A stretch of 64,000 nt of DNA from Sphingobacterium shayense (GCF_013179575.1 NZ_JABMCQ010000001.1:1-64000); one strand, 5' to 3'; counted from the stretch's first letter, positions 52,572 to 61,268 are shown. Made by a program: numbers and translations. The notes: generated by a model not told the origin, from the sequence alone.

Positions 52572-53552
52572 ATGAGTACACAAAAAGGTCCTATTTCCCA
52601 ATTTTTGGAGAAAAATTATCTGCATTTCAATGCCGCCGCGATGGTTGATGCGGCTAAAGGATATGAAACTCACCTATTAGAAGGTGGAAAGATGCTAATT
52701 TCGTTGGGCGGTGCAATGAGTACGGCAGAATTAGGGATTTCACTCGCTGAGATGATTCGTCAAGATAAAGTTCATATTATTTCATGTACAGGGGCGAACT
52801 TGGAAGAAGACGTAATGAATCTAGTTGCACATTCACACTATAAGCGTGTTCCTAACTACCGTGATCTGACACCAGAACAAGAACGGGAATTGCTTGATCA
52901 GCACTTTAATCGTGTAACTGATACTTGTATTCCAGAAGAGGAAGCGTTCCGTCGCTTGCAAAAGCATTTGGAACACGTTTGGAATACAGCGGAGCAGAAA
53001 GGTGAACGCTATCTTCCACACGAATATCTCTACCAAGTCGTAAACTCTGGTGTGTTAGAGCAATATTATGAGATTGATCCGAAGGATTCTTGGATTGTTG
53101 CTGCCGCCGAGAAAAACTTACCTATTGTATGTCCAGGATGGGAAGACTCTACGACCGGTAATATTTTTGCTTCGAACGTAATTAAAGGTAAATTAAAAGC
53201 AAGCACCGTGAAGTCTGGTATCGAATATATGATTTATTTAACGGAATGGTATCGCGCTAATTCTGGAGGTAAAGGAGTGGGGTTCTTTCAAATTGCAGGT
53301 GGTATTTCCGGAGATTTTCCAATTTGTGTTGTGCCAATGATGTACCAAGATTTGGAGTGGGAAGACGTTCCTTTTTGGGCTTATTTCTGTCAAATTTCAG
53401 ATTCTACAACCTCATATGGGTCATATTCTGGAGCAGTTCCAAATGAAAAAATTACGTGGGGAAAATTAGATATTGATACGCCTAAGTTCGTAGTTGAGTC
53501 TGATGCAACAATCGTTGCCCCGTTGATTTTTGCTTACGTATTAGGACAATAA
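52572..53552 (+). CDS. Deoxyhypusine synthase-like protein
   Basis: A 326-residue homologue of deoxyhypusine synthase, the NAD-dependent enzyme that in eukaryotes and archaea moves an aminobutyl group from spermidine to a lysine of eIF5A. Recognisable pieces are LISLGGAMSTAELGISLAEMIRQ (NAD site), IISCTGANLEEDVMNLV, FFQIAGGISGDFPICVVPM, SYSGAVPNEKITWGKLD, where the lysine of WGK is the active-site residue, and FVVESDATIVAPLIFAYVL. Bacteria do not have eIF5A, and some bacterial homologues make homospermidine or act on agmatine-like substrates, so the substrate here is open. It stands alone with its own promoter and terminator. Confidence 0.9.
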   Translation: MSTQKGPISQFLEKNYLHFNAAAMVDAAKGYETHLLEGGKMLISLGGAMSTAELGISLAEMIRQDKVHIISCTGANLEEDVMNLVAHSHYKRVPNYRDLTPEQERELLDQHFNRVTDTCIPEEEAFRRLQKHLEHVWNTAEQKGERYLPHEYLYQVVNSGVLEQYYEIDPKDSWIVAAAEKNLPIVCPGWEDSTTGNIFASNVIKGKLKASTVKSGIEYMIYLTEWYRANSGGKGVGFFQIAGGISGDFPICVVPMMYQDLEWEDVPFWAYFCQISDSTTSYGSYSGAVPNEKITWGKLDIDTPKFVVESDATIVAPLIFAYVLGQ

Positions 53553-53569
53553 TTTTTTAATTTATAGAA

Positions 53570-53618
53570 TTGGAGCTCCTTAGTGCTATCTACTTGAAAC
53601 TAGGGGGTGCTTTTTTTG
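53570..53618 (+). terminator. Terminator of the deoxyhypusine-synthase-like gene
   Basis: GAGCTCCTTAGT and ACTAGGGGGTGCT form a roughly 10-bp stem with wobble pairs around a long loop, followed by seven T residues. A GTG inside the 3' arm (53607) is therefore not a credible start for the next gene. Confidence 0.65.
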
Positions 53619-53633
53619 AAAAAGGATTGGTTG

Positions 53634-54164
53634 ATGAACTTAATAACAAAAAACCCTATTGCACTCCAAACTTTAATGAGTGAAGCTCTGTTTTCAATTA
53701 GGGAAGAGGTTAAAGACAGTTCGACTGGTCAATCATTACAGACTGCCTCTGTTGAGCCGTTGAGCGCAAAGGATCTTTTTGAGTACCGTGGCGATCGGAC
53801 CACAGGGGTATTGTTTATTCTTCGTTATCCTCAATATCCTTATTTTTCTCCTGAAGCTGAAGCTGCTTTCGTGAAAACCATTGGCGCCCTGAATTTGACG
53901 ATGGCAAACGTCGCTATCGTGAATTTGGCTAATCCTGATAATCCAAATGATTGGAAGCTTATCATGGAATTTTTTCAACCCAAGAAAATAACTTTACTTG
54001 GGGTTGATCCTAGGTCGTTAAAATTACCGTTAATAGCGCATAACTCTTATATGAAGGGTCGCGTGTCCGTTGTTTTTAACACCTTTAGTTTCGAAGAAAT
54101 GTTTTCTGACCTGTCCAAGAAGAAGCTTTTCTGGAATGAATTTAAGACATTTATTGGAGCCTAA
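53634..54164 (+). CDS. Conserved protein of unknown function
   Basis: A 176-residue soluble protein beginning MNLITKNPIALQTLMSEALFSI. It has no signal peptide, membrane segment or metal motif. The alternating pattern of beta strands and helices in its middle (TGVLFILRYPQYPYFSPEAEAAF, IVNLANPDNPNDWKLIMEFFQPKKITLLGVDPRSLK, VVFNTFSFEEMFSDLSKKKLFWNEFK) recalls the small uracil-DNA-glycosylase-like fold of the DNA polymerase III psi subunit; this is a guess from pattern only. A GTG-started longer frame (from 53607) overlaps a terminator, so the ATG at 53634 is used. The next gene, rdgB, is on the same strand 44 nt on. Confidence 0.55.
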   Translation: MNLITKNPIALQTLMSEALFSIREEVKDSSTGQSLQTASVEPLSAKDLFEYRGDRTTGVLFILRYPQYPYFSPEAEAAFVKTIGALNLTMANVAIVNLANPDNPNDWKLIMEFFQPKKITLLGVDPRSLKLPLIAHNSYMKGRVSVVFNTFSFEEMFSDLSKKKLFWNEFKTFIGA

Positions 54165-54208
54165 AATTTGAGGAGCATCGACTAACTTATAATTACAATT
54201 TCAAAAAA

Positions 54209-54784
54209 ATGCTCGAATTAGTATTTGCGACTAACAATGCGCATAAACTTCAGGAAGTACAAGCCATTATTGAAGATAAGTTTTTTTTAAAATCGTTGGC
54301 CGATATTGGTTGTACAGACGATATCCCCGAAACTGGAACAACGTTTTTTGAGAACGCAAAGCAGAAGACCGATTTTTTAGTGAATAAATACGGTTTTTTT
54401 TGTTTTGGAGATGATTCGGGTCTCGAAATTGATGCTTTAAATGGTGAGCCCGGAGTTTATTCTGCGAGGTACTCAGGGACGCGTGATATGGACAAAAATA
54501 TAGGTTTAGTGTTGTCTAAGTTACGAGGGGTGACAAATAGAGCAGCGCGCTTTAAAACCGTAATTTCCCTTTATTTAAACGAACAGCAATATTTTTTCGA
54601 AGGATCAATTGAAGGGGTGATTATTGATAGGCTACGTGGAACTTCTGGTTTCGGTTATGACCCTATTTTTATTCCAGACGGGCATGATCAAACCTTTGCT
54701 GAGATGTCTGCAGAACAGAAAAATTCAATAAGTCATCGGGCAATTGCAGTTCAGAAATTAGCTGACTTTTTAAAGCACTTCTAA
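54209..54784 (+). CDS. rdgB: Non-canonical purine NTP pyrophosphatase
   Basis: Hydrolyses dITP, ITP and XTP to their monophosphates and so keeps deaminated purines out of DNA. The 191-residue protein starts MLELVFATNNAHKLQEVQAI; ATNNxxKxxE is the substrate-binding signature. GDDSGLEIDALNGEPGVYSARYSG near 71-93 provides the metal aspartates and the base-specificity residues, and GFGYDPIFIPDG with FAEMSAEQKNSISHRAIA closes the active site. All HAM1/RdgB motifs are present. A strong hairpin that also lies in the end of the next, convergent gene follows. Confidence 0.95.
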   Translation: MLELVFATNNAHKLQEVQAIIEDKFFLKSLADIGCTDDIPETGTTFFENAKQKTDFLVNKYGFFCFGDDSGLEIDALNGEPGVYSARYSGTRDMDKNIGLVLSKLRGVTNRAARFKTVISLYLNEQQYFFEGSIEGVIIDRLRGTSGFGYDPIFIPDGHDQTFAEMSAEQKNSISHRAIAVQKLADFLKHF

Positions 54785-54811
54785 GAGTCGTTGTGTTGAA
54801 ATTTGAAATTC

Positions 54812-54855
54812 AAACGGCAAAAAACAACTAATTTAATAGCTGTTTTTTGCCGTTT
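54812..54855. terminator. Terminator shared by rdgB and the OstA-like gene, one arm inside the latter's coding end
   Basis: AAACGGCAAAAAACA and TGTTTTTTGCCGTTT form a perfect 15-bp stem around a 14-nt loop, followed by TTC. The stop codon of the minus-strand OstA-like gene is at 54828-54830, so the right arm codes for its residues NGKKQ. Confidence 0.8.
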
Positions 54856-57263
54856 TTCGATGTATCAGATTGTTGCTTTATTTTTATTGGAGGTTTGGCT
54901 ATGATTGTTTTTCTTGTTAATGTATCGGAGTTTAGCAATTCTGCTGAACTATGATCCGACGTAGTGTCTTTGATAGATGACTTTTGTGATTGATCAGGAA
55001 CGTCGTCGTTAAGGTCTATCTCTTGCGGTTCAGGAGTGTTTTTTGTATTGTCTGAGGCTTCCTGCATAGGGCTACGGACGATCTCTCGTTTTCGATTGAT
55101 CATGTCTTCTTTTGACTTTGGTCTATCTTGAGGTCGCCAAGTAAATCCGGGTAGGACCTCGTTTTCTTGTGTCACGAGTCTAAATGGATATACCCGTTGA
55201 TCAACTTTACGGATTGTTATATAGTCAATTATTTTTTTGTTTTCCATCTTTATCTTGATACGGGCTCCGCGATCGTGAAACATCTCTGTGATGGTATTCG
55301 TCGAATCATTGGTTGAAAAAATTAGATTTTCAGCATTTCCGTCAACATATAAGCGATCGATTGCGTTATTGGCAAAGAACGCTGTAATTTTCCTACCTTT
55401 TAATTGGTTAAATTTCAATGTGTCTAGCACCGCGTTTACCATGAATGCATTGCCAACCAACAGTGCATTGTCTAACCTCTGGTTTAATGCTTGCATGTAA
55501 ATGGTGTCCGATGAAATCTGTGACCCTTCTGCCCAGATCATCGGTCGACCCATAAATCGGAACATGGAATCCGCCATGCCATAATATACCGAATCCGCAA
55601 CGGCTTGGAGATCTGACTTGAACATTCGAACGTTATAATACGCCTTGACAATTCTTGTGCGTGCTGTGTCGAGATAGGCTGGATTACTGGTGTCCGGAGT
55701 GACTGTATCTGTCGTCTGTGCAGTAATAAGGGCGTTGTTGATTATGCTGTCAGCCTGTGCCGCGTGTGGGATTATCGCTTTTCTTCTGATGATGGAATCT
55801 TGTTTCATCGCCGAACTTATTGCGATATCTGTGTCTTTTGCGACATGAACTGGTGGAGTGGTTTCTGTTTTAGTGATACTCTTATTTTTTTCGTTGTGAG
55901 TCGTATCTGATTGAGGTTTAGATATAACGTTTGAAAGGTTGGCATCTAGATGAACACTATCAGTTCGTAACGTATACGCCGTATTTTTTGTTGTTGAATC
56001 TGTTGCTAGGCTATCATTCTGAAAATCTGTATAATCGTCCTCGTTTCCATAATCAATTTCGTCATCGATTTCAATGGCTCCGCCATTTCTGTCTAAATTG
56101 AAATTGAGTGCCACATAGTCTTTTAGCATGATCATCTGTGAATACAGGGTGTCCGCGGTCATATATACCGAATCTACTGTGCTTGCCTCTTTTTTCACGC
56201 TGGACACAGCTAAAGTGGAACTTTTATTACTCACGCTGTCTTGCGAAATTTCTATTGGAGGGGGGGGATTAGCTTCGACCGTCTTGTTTTCCGGTAAACG
56301 CAAACTTGCCGTGGTATCGATAATGGTTTTATTGGAGTCAGTTCCTGGCGAGTCATTTTTAACGACAGTAATAATTAATGGTTTGTCGGTCATTGTAATG
56401 GACTCGCTTGATTGATCATATAATCCGTAGCCTCCATAAGCGTAGAATTTGTCGATGGTGTCTACAAAAACAACATTATTATAGGCCTTACCAATCCCTG
56501 TAGCTCGATCGTAATATAAACTATCTCCCTTAAGGAATTTAGAGCCGCTGTTATACAGGTTATTTAATGAAAATTTTGCGATACCATTCTCTGTTTGATA
56601 ATTTCCTTTTTCTGTGTATAGGTTCTCGCCTGCGTTTCCTTTGATGTCTGTCGGGCCGAAAAAATAGGTAGTTCGCTGTGTAGAATTATAACGCATGGTA
56701 TCTGTATAGATTTTTACGTCTGGAGAGCGAACAACAACTTTATTTCTAAAATACGCATCTTGAGAGCGCTCGAAGTAATATCCGTTTTTTGAAGTGATTG
56801 TGTCAGTGCCGGTGATTATACGTCCCCCACCGGTATAGGTGCCAATCTGATCACGCATTTTGTATACCAAATGGTTGGTGGTTAGCGTCGATCCTTTATC
56901 CACCATTCGTACACTATTGGTTAAGGTTGCGATTTGTGGCGCTGCATTATAATGCAATTTATCCGAATAAATAACAGTTCCTGAAGGTTGTGTAATTACA
57001 ACATTTCCAAAGGCTTCGAAAAACTGTCTTTTTAACTCGTCTTCATACATGTAACTGCTGTCTGCGGAAAGCGTGCTTCCTTTATGCTCGAAAACACCAT
57101 TATAGTATATCGAACGCCCCGTTTTGGAGTTGATAATTACGTTGCGGGATGAAATAAGCGTGAGACGATCCTCTGTTGTGCCGGGACGTTGAGAGCCAGG
57201 GTTCTGAGCGTAGGCGCAGAAAATACTGAATACGCAGAGGATCGAAAGTATATAATGATTCAC
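54828..57263 (-). CDS. OstA-like protein (LptA/LptD N-terminal-like repeats)
   Basis: A large secreted protein (811 residues) with a signal peptide (MNHYILSILCVFSIFCAYA). Residues about 30-300 are a series of OstA repeats: LTLISSRNVIINSKTGRSIYYNG, HYNAAPQIATLTNSV, SKNGYYFERSQDAYFRNKV, GNYQTENGIAKF, a beta-jellyroll pattern like LptA and the N-terminus of LptD, which bind lipopolysaccharide in transit. The middle (about 310-530) is a Ser/Thr/Lys/Asp-rich linker; then another repeat set (MADSMFRFMGRPMIW, GNAFMVNAVLD) and a proline-rich tail. The start codon is GTG, 5 nt after a TATTTTTG promoter box. It is probably the LPS-bridge protein of this phylum. Confidence 0.85.
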   Translation of the reverse strand: MNHYILSILCVFSIFCAYAQNPGSQRPGTTEDRLTLISSRNVIINSKTGRSIYYNGVFEHKGSTLSADSSYMYEDELKRQFFEAFGNVVITQPSGTVIYSDKLHYNAAPQIATLTNSVRMVDKGSTLTTNHLVYKMRDQIGTYTGGGRIITGTDTITSKNGYYFERSQDAYFRNKVVVRSPDVKIYTDTMRYNSTQRTTYFFGPTDIKGNAGENLYTEKGNYQTENGIAKFSLNNLYNSGSKFLKGDSLYYDRATGIGKAYNNVVFVDTIDKFYAYGGYGLYDQSSESITMTDKPLIITVVKNDSPGTDSNKTIIDTTASLRLPENKTVEANPPPPIEISQDSVSNKSSTLAVSSVKKEASTVDSVYMTADTLYSQMIMLKDYVALNFNLDRNGGAIEIDDEIDYGNEDDYTDFQNDSLATDSTTKNTAYTLRTDSVHLDANLSNVISKPQSDTTHNEKNKSITKTETTPPVHVAKDTDIAISSAMKQDSIIRRKAIIPHAAQADSIINNALITAQTTDTVTPDTSNPAYLDTARTRIVKAYYNVRMFKSDLQAVADSVYYGMADSMFRFMGRPMIWAEGSQISSDTIYMQALNQRLDNALLVGNAFMVNAVLDTLKFNQLKGRKITAFFANNAIDRLYVDGNAENLIFSTNDSTNTITEMFHDRGARIKIKMENKKIIDYITIRKVDQRVYPFRLVTQENEVLPGFTWRPQDRPKSKEDMINRKREIVRSPMQEASDNTKNTPEPQEIDLNDDVPDQSQKSSIKDTTSDHSSAELLNSDTLTRKTIIAKPPIKIKQQSDTSKNGKKQLLN

Positions 57264-57360
57264 GATGGCAAAAATAACTAATTAATTAGCAAATTTTTGT
57301 TAAAGGATAAATTTTCATAAGAAATACTTTTGGTCAAATTTAAAATTTTAACTTTGGTAT
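57264..57360. promoter_or_regulatory. Divergent promoters of ostA-like and tilS, both with leaderless layout
   Basis: The minus strand has TATTTTTG (57269-57276) followed by CCATC and GTG at 57263. The plus strand has TAACTTTG (57349-57356) followed by GTAT and ATG at 57361. In both directions the box leaves only 4-5 nt before the start codon, so each mRNA would begin on or next to it. Confidence 0.6.
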
Positions 57361-58692
57361 ATGCACATCATGACCCGGTTTCGAAAATATCTACAGAACC
57401 CACTTTCAGTGGGGCTTAAAGATAAGATTTTACTTGCGGTCAGTGGTGGCCGTGACTCGATGCTCATGGCCCACCTTTTCTTGGATGCAGGATATAATTG
57501 TATAATTCTGCATTGTAATTTCGGTCTACGAGGACTAGATTCTGACTTAGATGAGCAGTTGGTTGTTGATTTTGCTAAAAAGAGGGGAGTGAGCTATGTG
57601 ATTGAGCATTTTCAGACGAAAAAATATGCTGCCGAGCGTTGCCTTTCTATACAGATGGCTGCTCGTGAGTTACGATATAAGTGGTTTGAGCAAAAGCGTC
57701 AGGAGCTACACGGGGAATGGATTGCTGTGGCCCAGCACCGTAACGATCATATTGAAACAGCATTTTTAAACTTATGTCGTGGGACAGGACTTGTTGGTTT
57801 GCAAGGGATATTGCCGCGACGAGGACATATCATTCGACCCTTACTGTTTGTTGGGTCCCAAGAGATTACTGAAGAAGTCAATCGTCTCGAAATTCCTTTC
57901 CGAGACGATCAATCCAATTTCTCTACTAAGTACTTGCGAAATAAGCTTAGGCTAGACATTCTTCCAAAATTTAAAGAGCTTACTCCGGAATTTGAGAACA
58001 TTATGGTGGAGAATATGGATAGATTTCACCAGTCTGTTCAGCTTTTAGAATATTTCGTTAAACCAATTCGCGTAAAGCTCTTTCAGAGGGATGGCGAGTT
58101 ATACACGATCAACAGAGAAGCTTTACGTGACTATATTGACAACACGCCGCTGATGTATGAGCTATTTCGTGAATTTGACTTCGCTCCTGAAGTGTTAAAG
58201 GATTTACAAGTTAATTTCGATGGAATTGCAGGAAAGGTTTTCCAATCGAGAAAATACGAACTTTTGCTCGATAGAGAGTATTTGAGGATGCGTCCCAGGC
58301 AGAGTGAGCTTGTCGAAAGCCCAACGATATATTTGAATGAAAACACGAATCAAGTGTCTTTCTCCGGTGAGCGTTTTTTCGTAACCACGAGTGAAGATCG
58401 ACATATTCTATCTGACAAGTCTATCGCCCAAATTGATTATGATCTTCTTATATTTCCACTGCAGTTACGGTTATGGCAATTTGGGGACGTATTTTATCCC
58501 CTAGGAATGACAGGAAAGAAGAAAGTAAGCGATTTTTTTGTTCAGCAAAAGTTAGATTTGTTTCAGAAGAAACGTGTTCCGATATTAGTAAATGGAAATG
58601 GTGATATAATTTGGATAGCCAAATATCGGTTAGATAATCGATATCGCATTACCGAACGCACAAGAAAAGTATATATTATAGAATCCAATTAG
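57361..58692 (+). CDS. tilS: tRNA(Ile)-lysidine synthetase
   Basis: Changes C34 of tRNA-Ile (CAU anticodon) to lysidine, allowing AUA reading. The 443-residue protein shows the PP-loop LLAVSGGRDSMLMAHLF near 27-43, the nucleophile region VAQHRNDHIETAFLNLCRGTGLVGLQG, the RPLLFV...ITEEVNRLEIPFRDDQSNFS, where the DxSN motif continues, and a C-terminal ferredoxin-like domain with LWQFGDVFYPLGMTGKKKVSDFFVQQK. All TilS motifs are present. The ATG at 57361 lies directly after a promoter box; a second ATG at 57370 (MTRFRKYL) is an alternative. Confidence 0.95.
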   Translation: MHIMTRFRKYLQNPLSVGLKDKILLAVSGGRDSMLMAHLFLDAGYNCIILHCNFGLRGLDSDLDEQLVVDFAKKRGVSYVIEHFQTKKYAAERCLSIQMAARELRYKWFEQKRQELHGEWIAVAQHRNDHIETAFLNLCRGTGLVGLQGILPRRGHIIRPLLFVGSQEITEEVNRLEIPFRDDQSNFSTKYLRNKLRLDILPKFKELTPEFENIMVENMDRFHQSVQLLEYFVKPIRVKLFQRDGELYTINREALRDYIDNTPLMYELFREFDFAPEVLKDLQVNFDGIAGKVFQSRKYELLLDREYLRMRPRQSELVESPTIYLNENTNQVSFSGERFFVTTSEDRHILSDKSIAQIDYDLLIFPLQLRLWQFGDVFYPLGMTGKKKVSDFFVQQKLDLFQKKRVPILVNGNGDIIWIAKYRLDNRYRITERTRKVYIIESN

Positions 58693-58697
58693 GCATT

Positions 58698-59189
58698 ATG
58701 GGTGGACATTATCTTTTTCAGGAAAAGCAATATTTAGGGCGAGATGCAACATGGATTAGTGTACGTTTAATCTTAGTATTGTTTTGTTTTATCGCAAGCT
58801 ATTTGAATATAGAGCACCTACCATCTCAGCAATTATTCTTTATTGTTGGAGTAGGAATTATTATCGTGTCAATGCTGATGATATATATGGTGCATTACAA
58901 AACGGTTATAGATGGTAAATTTTTAATATTAAGTGGACTTTGGTCATCGAAATTGGTTAAAATTGATCTCTTTAATATAAAGAAGGTCGAGCTCAGACCC
59001 TATAGCACATTTATTTTTAATAATCCTGTATATAACTTACATAAAAACGGTAAAATCCGGTTTTACTCTGGAGGAAAAGATGCTATTTGGCTGACAGATA
59101 AGGATGGATTGGTGTATATTATTGGTTCTCACAAAGCTGAGGAATTCGCACGAGCGATACAGGAAGCTATACGAAAGTTAAATAGTTAA
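58698..59189 (+). CDS. Membrane protein with PH-like C-terminal domain
   Basis: A 163-residue protein with two hydrophobic helices (ISVRLILVLFCFIASYLNI and LFFIVGVGIIIVSMLMIYMV) and a C-terminal beta-rich domain (YKTVIDGKFLILSGLWSSKLVKIDLFNIKKVELRPYST, then LTDKDGLVYIIGSH, ending in the helix KAEEFARAIQEAIRKLNS). The strand-then-helix order is that of a bacterial pleckstrin-homology-like domain, as in YdbT-type proteins. Five bases separate it from tilS, so both probably share an mRNA. I do not know a specific function. Confidence 0.65.
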   Translation: MGGHYLFQEKQYLGRDATWISVRLILVLFCFIASYLNIEHLPSQQLFFIVGVGIIIVSMLMIYMVHYKTVIDGKFLILSGLWSSKLVKIDLFNIKKVELRPYSTFIFNNPVYNLHKNGKIRFYSGGKDAIWLTDKDGLVYIIGSHKAEEFARAIQEAIRKLNS

Positions 59190-59330
59190 CGCTCGTTCGG
59201 GCAAATGACATGTGATTTTTCGTGCTAGATCGTTGATAGTGGTTAATTAATGTTAACCAAGCTCTTGCTGACATTCTATTGACGGAACTTTTATCGGATT
59301 TTTATTATTTTTGGTACAAAGGTTTTAGAT

Positions 59331-59645
59331 ATGGCATTTTTGAAATTTATAGCAATTTTCTTTATTATATTTTACGCAGTCCGATTTTTATTGCGCTTGG
59401 TAATGCCCTTTGCATTACGTAAGGTTACTGAGCGATTGATGCGTAACGCTCAACAATCTTCTGCAGGTGGGAGAACTGGACAATATCAGTATACTAGCAG
59501 CGATCCTTATAGTCAATTTAAACAGCAGGCTAAACCCAAACATGAAGGAGAGGTTCGCGTTGACTATGTACCAGTTGAAGAAAGCAAACCGCGAAAAGGT
59601 ACCGAAACTGCCGGCGAGTTTGTTGATTTTGAAGAAGTGAAATAA
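59331..59645 (+). CDS. DUF4834-like small membrane protein
   Basis: A 104-residue protein with one N-terminal membrane helix (FLKFIAIFFIIFYAVRFLLRLVMPFAL) and a disordered, charged, Gln/Lys-rich tail ending in a conserved-looking motif (EGEVRVDYVPVEE...AGEFVDFEEVK). This matches DUF4834 proteins of this phylum, whose role is unknown. TATTTTTG at 59306-59313 is its probable promoter, 18 nt before the ATG. recF follows 89 nt on with its own possible promoter box (TAATTTTG, 59708-59715). Confidence 0.75.
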   Translation: MAFLKFIAIFFIIFYAVRFLLRLVMPFALRKVTERLMRNAQQSSAGGRTGQYQYTSSDPYSQFKQQAKPKHEGEVRVDYVPVEESKPRKGTETAGEFVDFEEVK

Positions 59646-59734
59646 TCCGCGTTATACATAGATTCAGCTATTTGTTTTAAACTTAATAGATAGTGGTATA
59701 CATTTGTTAATTTTGCTACTTATTTTGGTATACC

Positions 59735-60838
59735 ATGTGGTTGAAGCAACTCTCTGTTTTAAATTTTAAAAATTATTCGGAAACTTTTCTTGAATTTATA
59801 CCTCAGGTAAACGCCTTTTCCGGTGCCAACGGTGCAGGAAAAACGAACTTACTCGACGCTATTCATTACTTGGCGCTGTGTAAATCCTATTTTAATCCTA
59901 TCGACTCTCAACATATCAAAAAAGGTTTAGACTGGTTCATGGTCCAAGGTACCTTTCAGAAGAACGACGTGTCGGATATCGTTGCTTGTAGCTTAAAGCG
60001 GAATCAAAAAAAACAGTTTAAAAAAAACAAAAAGGATTATATCCGCTTAGCCGATCACATAGGACAGTTTCCAATAGTTATGATTTCCCCGAATGACACT
60101 TCTATTATTGTTGAAGGAAGTGAGGAACGTCGAAAATTCATAGACAATGTAGTTTCACAGACGGATAATTTTTATCTAGACCTATTAATACAGTATAACA
60201 AGATCCTCTTACAGCGTAACACGTTGCTAAAGCAGGTTCGTGAAAAAGGTATGCTGGACTTAGGACTATTTGAGATATTAAACTTTCAACTTACGGAAGT
60301 GGGGGAACGTATTTTTAATAGAAGAAAGGAATTTATGTTAGAGTTCCTTCCAGAATTTCAGCGTTACTACCAATATTTGAGTGCCGATGCCGAACTGGTT
60401 ACCCTAACTTACGAATCCCCACTGATGGAGAATGATATGGAATCACTTCTTCGAATTAATTTTGAGAAGGACCGTGCTTTAGAACGGACATCTCAAGGAA
60501 TCCATAAAGATGACTTATTATTTACGATTCACGATGGAATGCCGCTTAAAAAATTTGGTTCCCAAGGCCAACAAAAATCATTTTTGATTGCTCTAAAACT
60601 CGCTCAGTATAGTTATCTACGTGACAAGAAGAGTACAAAACCTCTATTGCTCTTAGACGATATATTTGATAAGCTTGACGAACATCGTACTAAAAAACTT
60701 ATGCAGTTGGTTTCTGACGACGAATTTGGGCAGATCTTTCTTACAGATACGGATGGGAAAAGAATTAAGCGAATTTTTGACGAAATAGCTCAGCCAATTT
60801 GTATTTTTGAAGTTAAAGGAGGTGCGATCGATGTATAA
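59735..60838 (+). CDS. recF: DNA replication and repair protein RecF
   Basis: An SMC-like ATPase that helps load RecA at single-strand gaps. The 367-residue protein has Walker A FSGANGAGKTNLLDAIHYLAL near 29-47, the ABC-type signature GSQGQQKSFLIALKLAQY near 284 and Walker B LLLLDDIFDKLDEHR near 306, so all ATPase parts are present. It is separated from dnaA/dnaN but lies in an arrangement common in this phylum, directly before a DUF721 gene whose start overlaps its stop by 8 nt (GATGTATAA). Confidence 0.95.
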   Translation: MWLKQLSVLNFKNYSETFLEFIPQVNAFSGANGAGKTNLLDAIHYLALCKSYFNPIDSQHIKKGLDWFMVQGTFQKNDVSDIVACSLKRNQKKQFKKNKKDYIRLADHIGQFPIVMISPNDTSIIVEGSEERRKFIDNVVSQTDNFYLDLLIQYNKILLQRNTLLKQVREKGMLDLGLFEILNFQLTEVGERIFNRRKEFMLEFLPEFQRYYQYLSADAELVTLTYESPLMENDMESLLRINFEKDRALERTSQGIHKDDLLFTIHDGMPLKKFGSQGQQKSFLIALKLAQYSYLRDKKSTKPLLLLDDIFDKLDEHRTKKLMQLVSDDEFGQIFLTDTDGKRIKRIFDEIAQPICIFEVKGGAIDV

Positions 60839-61145
60839 AAAGAAATTTGATGAGATCCCGACACGAGATGACGTTGGAATTAAGGTAGCGATTGAAAAGT
60901 GGATTGACGTATATCGTTTACGGTCGAAATTTGACGAATCCTCTATTGTTGGCGCTTGGCCAGCTATCATTGGAAAAGCGATTGCTAATCGTACACAAAA
61001 AATATATATTCACGAGAAAAAGCTTTTTGTAAAGGTGGAATCAGCGGTTATAAAAAACGAGCTTGCTATGATGCGTAGACAAATTATTGGTCGGGTTAAT
61101 GAATATGTTGGGCATGTTATCATTGAAGAGTTTATAATTTTATAG
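60831..61145 (+). CDS. DUF721 protein, DciA-like
   Basis: A 104-residue protein, MYKKKFDEIPTRDDVGIKVAIEKW. DUF721 is the domain of DciA, the helicase-loading factor that predates DnaC/DnaI in most bacteria; the core is WPAIIGKAIANRTQKIYIHEKKLFVKVESAVIKNELAMMRRQIIGRVNEYVG, in which WPAIIGKAIANRT matches the family signature. The position next to recF, with 8 nt overlap, points to a role in replication. A longer frame from 60807 would run further into recF and is unlikely. Assignment as the helicase loader is an inference from family knowledge. Confidence 0.85.
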   Translation: MYKKKFDEIPTRDDVGIKVAIEKWIDVYRLRSKFDESSIVGAWPAIIGKAIANRTQKIYIHEKKLFVKVESAVIKNELAMMRRQIIGRVNEYVGHVIIEEFIIL

Positions 61146-61268
61146 CCCTCTGATTAACTATTACTGAAGGAGCGAACATAGATCCGCGGCGTCTTAACAA
61201 GAATATTTTTGCCTCATTACAAAAGCCATAATCTACTTTTGTTTCAAATGAATTTGTTATATTCGGGT

